Below, piece by piece: positions 1 to 7,888 of a stretch of DNA of 64,000 bases (within the stretch, counting starts at the first letter, position 1; every line of letters starts with the position of its first letter). The stretch spans positions 1 to 64,000 of the forward strand of contig ONKO01000014.1 in NCBI GenBank assembly GCA_900318445.1, given 5' to 3'. A program made the position numbers and the translations under genes. The notes below the pieces were generated by a model. The model made no database searches and was not told the DNA's origin. It saw only the letters and a program-made list of their open reading frames with translations. This DNA comes from an uncultured Bacteroidales bacterium. GTDB lineage: Bacteria > Bacteroidota > Bacteroidia > Bacteroidales > UBA932.

Positions 1-1476
1 ATTCTCAATACGCACTTCCACTCCTGGACGCGGTTTGTGTGCAGGGAGGGCGTGAATCACTTTGAGACGTTCGACTTCGAGAGCTTCCGCTGGGTACAGT
101 TTCTCATCCGGAATTTTGACCGGCCGGTCACGCTTTCGGGCATCGGCCTGCGCAGAAGGACGTATCCCTGGCCGGTGACGCCGGAGATCAGGGTGGCCGA
201 TGATACCCTGCAGCGGGTGCTGGACGCCACGGTGAACACCCTGAACAACTGCGCGCAGGAGACTATCGTGGACGGAATGGCCCGCGAACGCCAGCAGTAC
301 AGCGGTGACGGCGGGCACCAGATCCATGCGCTGTACCCGTTCTTCCGTCCCGAGCCGCTCCTGACCCGCTACATCAATACCTTCAGTCAGGGCAGTTCCC
401 TGGAGGGGTATTTCATGGACAGCTGGCCGGGATGGGACCGCATGGTGCGCATCTTCGAGCGGGAACTGCAGCTGACGGCCTGGGGGCCCATCCTGGACCA
501 CAGCATCGGCTTCTGCTTCGACGTGCAGAATTATTACCTTTATACGGGCAAAAAGGAGAATCTGACGGAGGTATTCCCGCGCCTGGAGAAATTCTACTAT
601 TATTTGAAATCCCTTACGGATCCTGCCGAGGGTCTGGTGCCTTCCGAGGGCCTGGGCATGTGCTCGGTGTACATGGACCAGAAGGCCTACCGCAACGACC
701 GTGAGAAGCAGCTGGCCCTGAACCTCTATATCGCCGCCATGTGCCGCGAAGCCCTGGCGCCCCTCTGCGATGTCTTCGAAGCCCCGGCGCTGAAAGAGGA
801 TGTCCTGGCTTACGGGGAAAGCGTCCGGGAGGCCTGTGTGCACAAGTTCTGGGACCCTAAGCAGCAGGTCTTCGTGCTCAATCTTCCCTGGCGGGAAGAG
901 GACGGGCAGGACCGTTACTGCGACCGCTCCCTGGCCACGGCTCTCCTCTACGACCTGTGCCCGGACGGAGCTTATGAAAAAAGCCTGGACATCCTGGTGA
1001 ACCGGCCTTTGAATCTGGGGATATCCTATCCGTGCAACCTGGTGTGGCCCATGTGGGCGCTGGCAAAGTACGGAAGGATGGATGTGGTGCTGAAGGATCT
1101 TCGCACGCGCTGGGGCGGCATGCGCTCCGTGTGGGAGAACAATACGCTGGAGGAGTTTTTTGACGCGCAGCCGGACAACACTTCCCAGTGGAGCCACTGC
1201 GCGGTGATGCCGCTCATCGCCCTGAGTCAGGGCATCGCGGGCATCGTCCCGCTCAAGGCCGATGGCAGCCTCATCCGGATTCGTCCGCAAACCGCCGGTC
1301 TCCCTTATGTGGAGATGGATGTGTGGACTCGGCGGGGCCCCGTCCATTTCAAAAGCGTCCGGAAGAAAGGCCGCTGCACCCTGTCCCTGGATATCCCGGA
1401 GGGGGTGGAGGCCGAATTGTGGCTGGATGGAAAGGTGACGCTGGTTAAAGGAAAAGTGCAAATCAAAACCAAGTGA
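1..1476 (+). CDS. GH78-like alpha-L-rhamnosidase family hydrolase, C-terminal part (5' end outside window)
   Basis: The frame is open to the left edge, so the start codon lies outside the window; about 491 residues are visible. The order of motifs fits the six-hairpin (alpha/alpha)6 barrel of family 78 hydrolases: a beta segment ending FESFRWVQF, an acidic segment DGMARERQQYSGDGG where such enzymes carry their catalytic carboxylates, WSHCAVMPL near the end of the barrel, and a short C-terminal beta domain. Family knowledge suggests exo-cleavage of rhamnosides or related sugars. The next two genes degrade hexuronates, so the substrate may be a rhamnose- and uronate-containing polymer such as a pectin side chain; that is inference. 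Subfamily and substrate cannot be settled without the N-terminus. Confidence 0.7.
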   Translation: MLNTHFHSWTRFVCREGVNHFETFDFESFRWVQFLIRNFDRPVTLSGIGLRRRTYPWPVTPEIRVADDTLQRVLDATVNTLNNCAQETIVDGMARERQQYSGDGGHQIHALYPFFRPEPLLTRYINTFSQGSSLEGYFMDSWPGWDRMVRIFERELQLTAWGPILDHSIGFCFDVQNYYLYTGKKENLTEVFPRLEKFYYYLKSLTDPAEGLVPSEGLGMCSVYMDQKAYRNDREKQLALNLYIAAMCREALAPLCDVFEAPALKEDVLAYGESVREACVHKFWDPKQQVFVLNLPWREEDGQDRYCDRSLATALLYDLCPDGAYEKSLDILVNRPLNLGISYPCNLVWPMWALAKYGRMDVVLKDLRTRWGGMRSVWENNTLEEFFDAQPDNTSQWSHCAVMPLIALSQGIAGIVPLKADGSLIRIRPQTAGLPYVEMDVWTRRGPVHFKSVRKKGRCTLSLDIPEGVEAELWLDGKVTLVKGKVQIKTK

Positions 1477-1478
1477 CG

Positions 1479-2297
1479 ATGAATGAACTGTTTGATGTGA
1501 ACGGAAAAGTCGTAGTCATCACCGGCGCCTGCGGGGTGCTGGGGTCCTGTGCGTCCCGCTATTTTGCCTCGCTGGGGGCCAGGGTGGTGCTCCTGAACCG
1601 GGAGCGTAGTGTCGAAAAGGGCCGTGCGCTGGCGCAGGAGATCTGTGCCGGAGGCGGCGACGCCAGCTTCTTCGTCTGCGACGTGCTGGAGGAAGCGTCG
1701 GCCCAGGAAGCTCTGCAGCAGGTCCTGGCGCGTTATGGACAAGTGGATGTCCTGCTGAACGCCGCCGGCGGCAACCTGTCTGCCGCGAACGTGGCGCCGG
1801 ACCAGAGCGTCTTCGACCTGGACATCGAGGCCATGAAGAAGGTGTGCGACCTCAATATCTTCGGCACGGTGATTCCCACCAAGGTCTTTGCCCGGGCCAT
1901 GGCCCGGCAGAAGAAGGGCTCCATCATCAACTTCTGCTCCATGTCTTCCTTCCGCCCGCTTTCCCGCGTGGCGGGGTACGGCATCGCCAAGGCGGGCATC
2001 GCCAACTGGACGCAGTGGCTGGCCGGGGAACTGGCCATGAAATACGGGGAGGGGCTCCGGGTGAACGCCGTGGCGCCGGGCTTCATCCTCACCGAGCAGA
2101 ATCGCACGCTGCTCACCAACCCGGACGGTTCGCCCACCGAGCGCACCCGCCAGATCCTCCAGCATACGCCCTTTGGCCGCCTGCTGCAGCCGGATGAGAT
2201 CCTGGGTGCCCTGCATTACCTGGCCTCAGATGCCTCCAAGGGTGTGACTGGCACCATCGTGACTATAGACGGCGGCTTTAACTCTTTCAGCATATGA
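1479..2297 (+). CDS. uxuB: SDR-type D-mannonate oxidoreductase (fructuronate reductase)
   Basis: Short-chain dehydrogenase of 272 residues. The NAD(P)-binding motif TGACGVLGS is near the N-terminus, NAAGG follows the fourth strand, and the catalytic Tyr-Lys pair is in YGIAKAG. The closest family match I recognise is the SDR form of D-mannonate oxidoreductase, which interconverts D-fructuronate and D-mannonate. The neighbour uxuA, which starts four bases before this stop codon, encodes the next enzyme and strongly supports the call. I chose ATG at 1479 rather than the in-frame GTG at 1473, which overlaps the upstream stop; the real difference is two residues. Cytoplasmic. Confidence 0.82.
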   Translation: MNELFDVNGKVVVITGACGVLGSCASRYFASLGARVVLLNRERSVEKGRALAQEICAGGGDASFFVCDVLEEASAQEALQQVLARYGQVDVLLNAAGGNLSAANVAPDQSVFDLDIEAMKKVCDLNIFGTVIPTKVFARAMARQKKGSIINFCSMSSFRPLSRVAGYGIAKAGIANWTQWLAGELAMKYGEGLRVNAVAPGFILTEQNRTLLTNPDGSPTERTRQILQHTPFGRLLQPDEILGALHYLASDASKGVTGTIVTIDGGFNSFSI

Positions 2298-3472
2298 TGT
2301 ACACCATGCGGCAGTCTTGGCGGTGGTACGGCCCCTCCGATCCCGTTACCCTGGACAAAATCCGTCAGGCCGGCGTCACGGACATCGTGAGCGCCCTGCA
2401 CCATATTCCCAACGGGGAGGTGTGGCCGGTGGAGGTAATCCAGAAGCGAAAAGCGCAGTGTGCAGAGAAGGGACTGGTGTGGAGCGTGGTGGAGAGCGTT
2501 CCCGTACATGAGCACATCAAGACGCGGGAAGGGGAGTATCTCCGGTATATTGAGAATTACAAGCAGACCATCCGTAACCTGGCGGCCTGCGATATCCATG
2601 TCATTACCTATAACTTTATGCCGGTGCTGGACTGGACCCGCACCGACCTTGCCTTCGGAATGCCCGACGGGTCGCTGGCCCTGCGCTTTGAAAAGGCGGC
2701 TTTCGTGGCGTTTGACCTTTTTATTTTGCATCGGAGAGGTGCGCGCGAAGACTACTCGGCCGAGGAAATTGCCCGGGCCGAGGCCCGTTACCGGGAGATG
2801 TCCGAGGAAGAAGTCCATCGGCTCACCCGCAACATGATTGCCGGTCTTCCGGGCAGCGAGGAGAGCTTTACCCTGGAGCAGTTCCAGGCGGCGCTGGACC
2901 GGTATAAGGCCGTGGATGCGGAGACGCTGCGGGGGAACCTCGTGTTCTTCCTGCGTGAGGTGTGCCCGGTTTGCGACGAGGTGGGCTCCCGGATGGTCAT
3001 CCACCCCGACGATCCGCCCTATCCCATCCTGGGACTTCCGCGCATTCTGTCTACGGCCGATGACTTCCGCCGTCTCATCGAGGCGGTTCCGAATCCTTCC
3101 AACGGCCTCAATCTTTGCACTGGGTCCTTCGGCGTAAGGGCCGACAATGACCTTCCGGCCATGATGCGGGAGTTCGGGGACCGCATAGACTTTGTGCATC
3201 TGCGCGCTACCCGGCGGGATGCAGAGGGAAATTTCTATGAGGCGAACCTGCTGGAGGGGGACGTGCCGGTTTATGAGGTGATGAAGGCTATGCTGGAAGT
3301 GGAACAGAGGCGGGGGTACCGCATCTATCTGCGCCCCGACCACGGACACCAGATGTGCGACGACCTGGGCCGTCGCACCAATCCGGGGTATTCGTGTTAT
3401 GGGCGTCTGCGCTCGCTCGCCGAGCTCAGGGGCATCGAGTATGCCCTTATTTCATCACAAACAGAAGGGTAG
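2294..3472 (+). CDS. uxuA: mannonate dehydratase
   Basis: Protein of 392 residues that dehydrates D-mannonate to 2-keto-3-deoxy-D-gluconate in hexuronate breakdown. The N-terminus [12 protein letters not shown] and the phrase [13 protein letters not shown] are diagnostic of UxuA. The metal-site region [17 protein letters not shown] and the late HGHQMCDD are also present. It overlaps uxuB by four bases (ATGA), so the two are probably translated together. Its 3' end overlaps the convergent GH92 gene by 26 bp. An alternative start is the second ATG at 2297. KDG kinase and aldolase genes, needed to finish the pathway, are not in the window. Confidence 0.93.
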   Translation: MMYTMRQSWRWYGPSDPVTLDKIRQAGVTDIVSALHHIPNGEVWPVEVIQKRKAQCAEKGLVWSVVESVPVHEHIKTREGEYLRYIENYKQTIRNLAACDIHVITYNFMPVLDWTRTDLAFGMPDGSLALRFEKAAFVAFDLFILHRRGAREDYSAEEIARAEARYREMSEEEVHRLTRNMIAGLPGSEESFTLEQFQAALDRYKAVDAETLRGNLVFFLREVCPVCDEVGSRMVIHPDDPPYPILGLPRILSTADDFRRLIEAVPNPSNGLNLCTGSFGVRADNDLPAMMREFGDRIDFVHLRATRRDAEGNFYEANLLEGDVPVYEVMKAMLEVEQRRGYRIYLRPDHGHQMCDDLGRRTNPGYSCYGRLRSLAELRGIEYALISSQTEG

Positions 3473-5609
3473 CTCCGTCCTTGATGTCTTCGTAGCGGAG
3501 GGTGGTTCCCTTGAGTTTTTTCCCGTTGAGGTAGACTGCCTTTACGCGGACGTGCTCGGGGGACCATCCTTTCGTTTCAACGTTGAGGATGCTGCCGCCG
3601 GAGAGGCGGACGCTTACGCCGGGGAGGCAGGGGGAGCCCAGTTCGTATTCGTTGGAGCCGGGGCAGAGGGGATAGAAACCCAGGCAGTTGAAGATGTACC
3701 AAGCACTCATCTGGCCGCAGTCGTCGTTGCCACTGAGGGCGTCGGGGGTGTTGCCGTAGAAGTGGTCGGCTACGTAGCGCACCCATTTCTGGCATTCTTC
3801 CGGTTTTCCCAGTTTGTTGTAGAGATAGAGTACGTGGTGGCAGGGTTCGTTGCCGTGCCAGTAGCCGCCGATGCGGCCCCAGATGTCGTGGGCGCCGGGG
3901 ATGTCGTCGCTCATTTCGAGTTTGAAAATGCCGTCCAGGCGGTCTCTCAGGAACTTTTTACCGGCAATGGCCATGTAGTCTTCGAAGGCGTGGGGCACCG
4001 TCCAGGTGTACTGGAGAGTGAAGCCTTCGGTGATGTCTCCCCAGCCGTTCACGCTGCCGGGGCCTTCGTAGGCGATGGGGGCGAAGGGCGTGCGCCAGTT
4101 GCCCTCAGAGTCGCGGCCGCGCATGTATTTGGTTTCGGGGTCGATGAGGTTTCGGTAGTTGAAGCTTCGCTTTAGGAAGAACTCGTAATCTTCTTCATGG
4201 CCGAGGAGTTTTGCGGCCTGGGCGATGCACCAGTCGTCGTAGGCGTACTCCAGCGTCTTGGAGACGGATTCCTTCTCTTTGTCAAAGGGGACGTAGCCGA
4301 GGGCTGTGTATTCGGGGAGGCAGTCGTAGTGGGGGTTGGTGGCGGTAGTTTTCATCGCCTGGAAAGCTCGCTCATAGTCGAAGCCCTTGACGCCCTTGAC
4401 CATCATGTCGGCGAGGACGGAGACGGCGTGGTAGCCAATCATACACCAGGTTTCTCCGCCGTAGAAGGACCAGATGGGGAGCATGTGCTCGGTGCTTTTG
4501 TCGTAGTGCTCCAGCATGGAGTTGGCAAGGTTGGCCTGCAGGGATTGGTTGGTGAGGTTCAGGAGCGGGTGGAAGGCCCTGTAGGTGTCCCAGAGGGAGA
4601 AGGTGGTGTAGTTGGTGAAGCCCCGGGCCTTATCGATGGTGCCGTCATGTGCGCGAAACTTGCCATCCACGTCCTGGAAGAGGAAGGGGTGCATGGCGGT
4701 GCGGTACACGCTGGTGTAGAAGGTCTCTTTCTGCTGGAGGGTGCAGGCGGGGTCCAGGGTGTATCGGCCCAGCTCCTGTTCCCAAAGGGCATCGGCCTCC
4801 TGTGCTGTGTCTTCGAAGGATTTGCCGTCCAGCTCCGTGAGGTTGCGGAGGGCGCCGTCGGTTCCGGTTCCGGAGACGGCTACCTTCACTTCTACCTTTT
4901 TGGCGGAGAAGCCGAGGGTGGCTTTGAGGTTGTCTCCCCAGGCTTCGAGGCTGCTGCGGAAGCGGTCGGTGTTGTAGATGACGGGCTCTCCGTCCTTGAA
5001 GATGGTAAGCTTTTCGATGGGCTGGGAGAAGCGGGCGGCGAAGTAGACATGGCGGTCCGGGTTCCAGCCGTTTACGATTTTGCTGCCCACGATGGTGTAG
5101 GGGTCGATTTGCCGGACAGAGGCCCAGATGCACTTCCAGCGGAGGGTGTGGTGAAGGTCTACCGTCAGGGTGGCTTCGCTGGGGAAGGTGAAACGGAGGA
5201 TGCCGCTCCTGAGGGCTGCCGTCATCTCTGCCTTGATGCCGTTGAAATGGGCGCAGTAGTAGCCAGGACGGGCACTTTCTTGGTCGTGATCCAGGGGTGC
5301 CTCGGCCTTGTCCCCGGGGACAAAGAGGAAGTCTCCGAGGTCCGGGATGCCTGTTCCGCTGAGGTGGGTGAGGCTGAAGCCCATGAGGGTGGGCTTGGTG
5401 TACTTGTACCCGGCGGCTACGTCGTAGTCGTAATCGTCTGTGTCGGGGCTGATCTGAATGCCGCCGTAGGGCAGCTGCGCTCCGGGGTAAACGTTTCCGA
5501 ACCCGGCCGTGCCCACAAAGGGATTGACGTAGCTGGTGAGCTTTTCTTCCTGGGCGTAGGCCGAGGTAAGGACGATAAGTGAGGTCAAGAGAGTGAATAG
5601 TTTTTTCAT
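3447..5609 (-). CDS. GH92 family alpha-mannosidase, secreted
   Basis: Protein of 720 residues with a classic signal peptide (about residues 1-19, ending SAYA). The mature start [18 protein letters not shown] and the phrase [11 protein letters not shown] are typical of GH92, a calcium-dependent family of exo-acting mannosidases that trim alpha-mannan and N-glycans. The late acidic motifs WGDITEGF and [12 protein letters not shown] carry the carboxylates expected in the (alpha/alpha)6 domain. Length is normal for the family. It lies 13 bases downstream of the NlpC/P60 gene on the same strand, so the two may be cotranscribed. The linkage specificity cannot be read from sequence alone. Confidence 0.93.
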   Translation of the reverse strand: MKKLFTLLTSLIVLTSAYAQEEKLTSYVNPFVGTAGFGNVYPGAQLPYGGIQISPDTDDYDYDVAAGYKYTKPTLMGFSLTHLSGTGIPDLGDFLFVPGDKAEAPLDHDQESARPGYYCAHFNGIKAEMTAALRSGILRFTFPSEATLTVDLHHTLRWKCIWASVRQIDPYTIVGSKIVNGWNPDRHVYFAARFSQPIEKLTIFKDGEPVIYNTDRFRSSLEAWGDNLKATLGFSAKKVEVKVAVSGTGTDGALRNLTELDGKSFEDTAQEADALWEQELGRYTLDPACTLQQKETFYTSVYRTAMHPFLFQDVDGKFRAHDGTIDKARGFTNYTTFSLWDTYRAFHPLLNLTNQSLQANLANSMLEHYDKSTEHMLPIWSFYGGETWCMIGYHAVSVLADMMVKGVKGFDYERAFQAMKTTATNPHYDCLPEYTALGYVPFDKEKESVSKTLEYAYDDWCIAQAAKLLGHEEDYEFFLKRSFNYRNLIDPETKYMRGRDSEGNWRTPFAPIAYEGPGSVNGWGDITEGFTLQYTWTVPHAFEDYMAIAGKKFLRDRLDGIFKLEMSDDIPGAHDIWGRIGGYWHGNEPCHHVLYLYNKLGKPEECQKWVRYVADHFYGNTPDALSGNDDCGQMSAWYIFNCLGFYPLCPGSNEYELGSPCLPGVSVRLSGGSILNVETKGWSPEHVRVKAVYLNGKKLKGTTLRYEDIKDGATLLFVMK

Positions 5610-5622
5610 TGGGTATTGGAGA

Positions 5623-6096
5623 TTAGTCTGGGAGGATGCGACGTGCGCCGATGTAGCGCATCATGAAGTAGGGGTGGGAGGAAGTTTGTTCCACGACGCC
5701 CTGGGAGACAGAGGCGTGAATGAAGGTGAAGCTGCCTTTTTCGCGGTCTACGGATACCACAATGCCTACATGGCCGATGGCGCGGACGCCGGCTCGTTTG
5801 CCAAAGAAAACCAGATCTCCTTTCTGGAGGTCCCTGTAGCTTTTGACAGGGCGGCCTTCCCGCAGCTGCACGGCGCTGTAGGCCGTGAGTTCATAGCCGA
5901 AGTGCTTATAGACGTATCGGGTATAGCTGGAACAGTCGAACTGCCGGGGACCGCTTGCCCCCAGCTTGTAGGGCGTGCCCAGAAAGGTTCGGGCATAAGC
6001 CACAACGTCATCTCCGGTAACGCGCTCCTGGGACGATGCCGTCCCGGAAAGCAGGATGGCTACGGCGATGAGGAGGTATGAGAGGAGTTTACGCAC
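5623..6096 (-). CDS. NlpC/P60 family cysteine peptidase (C40), exported
   Basis: About 158 residues: a hydrophobic signal segment (LLSYLLIAVAILLSG) then a C40 peptidase domain that would cut peptidoglycan stem peptides. The catalytic Cys is in FDCSSYTRYVY and the His in GHVGIVV, with the third polar residue probably in FIHAS. I chose the GTG at 6096 as start. A longer TTG start at 6105 would overlap the -7 promoter box at 6103-6110, so it would not be transcribed. With the GTG start the 5' leader is only a few bases. No SH3 or binding domain is present, so this is a minimal one-domain enzyme. Confidence 0.85.
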   Translation of the reverse strand: MRKLLSYLLIAVAILLSGTASSQERVTGDDVVAYARTFLGTPYKLGASGPRQFDCSSYTRYVYKHFGYELTAYSAVQLREGRPVKSYRDLQKGDLVFFGKRAGVRAIGHVGIVVSVDREKGSFTFIHASVSQGVVEQTSSHPYFMMRYIGARRILPD

Positions 6097-6102
6097 AATG
6101 AG

Positions 6103-6110
6103 CAAATTTA
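6103..6110 (-). promoter_or_regulatory. -7 box TAnnTTTG for the NlpC/P60 gene
   Basis: Reads TAAATTTG on the minus strand and ends six bases before the GTG start. It decides against the upstream TTG start. Confidence 0.55.
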
Positions 6111-6176
6111 CAAAGAATTAGCGAAATGAGGGTAGAGTGTGCGTGAAAATGAGCGTGATTACCAATTTAATTTTCG

Positions 6177-6184
6177 TATTTTTG
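6177..6184 (+). promoter_or_regulatory. -7 box TAnnTTTG for yccF
   Basis: Reads TATTTTTG, 25 bases before the yccF ATG, which leaves a short normal leader. Confidence 0.6.
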
Positions 6185-6209
6185 TAGAGCGGAATTAATA
6201 CTGCGTGGA

Positions 6210-6584
6210 ATGAAGTTTCTTGGAAATATACTCTGGCTTGTCTTTGGTGGCATTGTCATCGCCATCATTTACTACATCGTGGGTCTCATGATGTGCATCA
6301 CAATCATCGGCATTCCTTTTGGGGTGCAGCTGTTCAAACTGGGCACTTATGCGCTGTGGCCGTTTGGGCGTGACCTGGTGAACGGGCCCAACGAGCCCGG
6401 ATGTGTTTCGGTGCTGATGAATCTCATCTGGATCCTCTGCGGCTGGTGGGAGATTGCCATTTTGCACTTTACCTTTGGCCTTCTTTTCTGCTTAACGATT
6501 GTGGGAATTCCCTGGGGCCTGCAACACTTCAAGATGGCCATTGCGACTGTGTTTCCGTTTGGTAAGACAATCAGACGGGTGTGA
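6210..6584 (+). CDS. yccF: YccF domain membrane protein
   Basis: Inner-membrane protein of 124 residues with an internal duplication: CITIIGIPFGVQLFKL (about residues 29-44) and CLTIVGIPWGLQHFKM (about 93-108) are the two YccF halves, each following a long hydrophobic helix. The family is widespread and its function is not established. It has its own promoter and is followed by the 107-bp palindromic element rather than by another gene, so it is probably transcribed alone. Confidence 0.88.
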   Translation: MKFLGNILWLVFGGIVIAIIYYIVGLMMCITIIGIPFGVQLFKLGTYALWPFGRDLVNGPNEPGCVSVLMNLIWILCGWWEIAILHFTFGLLFCLTIVGIPWGLQHFKMAIATVFPFGKTIRRV

Positions 6585-6598
6585 GGTTGGCGGCTTTC

Positions 6599-6705
6599 GT
6601 GGCGCTTAAATAGTTGAATACTAAACGATTAGAGTAACTGACGGGTATGCTATTCATACCCGTCAGTTACTCTAACGCGCTGATTATAAGGTGTATAAGC
6701 GCCAC
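6599..6705. repeat. 107-bp palindromic intergenic element, copy 1
   Basis: Outer arms GTGGCGCTTA (6599-6608) and TAAGCGCCAC (6696-6705) are a perfect 10-bp inverted repeat. A central 47-nt hairpin (6629-6675) has a perfect 21-bp stem and a 5-nt loop, and contains the core AACTGACGGGT. Spacers of 20 nt separate arms and hairpin. Copies 2 (30722-30828) and 3 (44743-44849) have the same total length, spacing and core. It carries no reading frame of note. It could be a REP/MITE-like mobile repeat or a structured RNA or terminator. Confidence 0.85.
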
Positions 6706-6711
6706 GGCTAC

Positions 6712-6764
6712 CGATGTACGTACATCGAAACTGCACTGGAATGCCGTTTTTTTGTACGTACATC
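6712..6764. repeat. two copies of the palindromic motif TGTACGTACATC
   Basis: The first lies in a 16-bp perfect palindrome CGATGTACGTACATCG (6712-6727); the second is at 6753-6764. They lie about 55 to 100 bp upstream of the -7 box of the following lipoprotein gene, a position that suits a dimeric regulator. No regulator gene lies next to them. Confidence 0.55.
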
Positions 6765-6817
6765 CACATCAAGAGGGCTTTAAGCAGAAAGGTGTTTGAA
6801 GTGAACCAAAAGTTTGC

Positions 6818-6825
6818 TATATTTG
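6818..6825 (+). promoter_or_regulatory. -7 box TAnnTTTG for the lipoprotein gene
   Basis: Reads TATATTTG and ends four bases before the ATG at 6830; a possible -33 TTTG is at 6795-6798. The transcript would be leaderless or nearly so. Confidence 0.55.
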
Positions 6826-6829
6826 AGGT

Positions 6830-7819
6830 ATGAAGACCTTGAAACTCGTACCTTTAGCCCTGGTGGCTGCTCTTTTTGCCGGATGCGGCAAAGACTCAGT
6901 GAATGATAAGAATCCGGCCGAGGTGGAAACCCCCGCGGCGCCCTTCACGCTCACGGCTGTGGAGACGCGCGGCCTTGCCGGCAACTTTGACTGGACCATT
7001 TCGCGCTCCGGCGTGACAGACTCGGTGAATGAGGACATCGACGAGATGTATGTGACCGCCTTCAATTCCGTGGTGGTTACGGTGACACCGGAGGCTGGCA
7101 GCAGTGCCGTCTACGATGGATTCAACGTGCGTTCCTCCAACCCGGCTGCAGTGAAGGTGACGCCGCTGGACAAGCATTCGTTTGCGATGAAGCGGCCTTT
7201 CGGCGCTACGGTGAATGGGGAGGCCGATGTCGAGGTGTGGAACGGTAGCGGCTCTTCGCAGCAGAAGGTCTCGTTCAAAGTGAAGTCGGTGAAGGTGATT
7301 GAACCCACGCACATGGTGTTCCTGGTGGACGGGAAACGGGTGCTGGTTCCGGTCTCGGACTCCGAGGAGGAGGCACAGGCACACTATGACAACCATATGG
7401 CCGAGCACGTGATCCTGGTGATTCCGGAAAGCGAGAAGACGGAGAATTGGGATGTGGACCTGGATAAAAGTAACGACTGGGATGACATTGTCGTGCATGA
7501 GATCATCATCAAGGGTGTATATCCGGAGAATTCTTCTTATGATTATGTCGAAGAAAAGCGCCATAGTAAAGGCGGCATGTCGGCTTACTGGTTAAATCTT
7601 CTGAAAGGGCGTGGATTGGATTATACCTTCGACCAATTCAAAGGCTCTATCAAGGAGTTTCAAAACTATAATGCCTGTTATGTGGCGGCACACATAGAGT
7701 GTACAGGATTTGGTGGTGCTCTTGCTCCATGCCTGTTTGCGGTTTCTACTCAAGGCTCTCAGACCTATCGTAAATATTGTTTTTCGGCATACGATCGTGA
7801 AGAATATGTGACTTGGTAG
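6830..7819 (+). CDS. hypothetical lipoprotein
   Basis: Protein of 329 residues starting with a lipoprotein signal (MKTLKLVPLALVAALFAGC, lipid on Cys19). I do not recognise the mature part. Residues about 40-150 are rich in Thr, Val and Ser with short beta-like runs and may form an Ig-like domain; the C-terminal third is more charged and aromatic (YDYVEEKR, YWLNLLKGRG). The DNA of that last third is visibly richer in A and T than its surroundings, which may mark a fused or transferred segment. Upstream are two palindromic TGTACGTACATC sites. Expected location is the outer membrane or cell surface. Confidence 0.7.
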   Translation: MKTLKLVPLALVAALFAGCGKDSVNDKNPAEVETPAAPFTLTAVETRGLAGNFDWTISRSGVTDSVNEDIDEMYVTAFNSVVVTVTPEAGSSAVYDGFNVRSSNPAAVKVTPLDKHSFAMKRPFGATVNGEADVEVWNGSGSSQQKVSFKVKSVKVIEPTHMVFLVDGKRVLVPVSDSEEEAQAHYDNHMAEHVILVIPESEKTENWDVDLDKSNDWDDIVVHEIIIKGVYPENSSYDYVEEKRHSKGGMSAYWLNLLKGRGLDYTFDQFKGSIKEFQNYNACYVAAHIECTGFGGALAPCLFAVSTQGSQTYRKYCFSAYDREEYVTW

Positions 7820-7832
7820 CGTACAGAATAGC

Positions 7833-7876
7833 AAAAAAAAAGCAGCGGGCTACCCTAGTGGGGAGCTCGCTGCTTT
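7833..7876 (-). terminator. bidirectional rho-independent terminator
   Basis: The stem AAAGCAGCG / CGCTGCTTT (7839-7847 with 7868-7876) encloses a GC-rich loop. On the minus strand it is followed by a run of nine T, which ends the fimbrial operon. It also lies just after the convergent lipoprotein gene. Confidence 0.7.
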
Positions 7877-7888
7877 CGTAGTACTCTG

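Noticed and set aside
3399-5582. Long plus-strand frames opposite the GH92 gene
   Set aside because: They are low-complexity Val/Gly/Glu antisense frames; the GH92 gene explains the region.
6712-6764. Attachment site of an integrated element
   Set aside because: There is no integrase, tRNA gene or flanking duplicate; the motif reads better as an operator.
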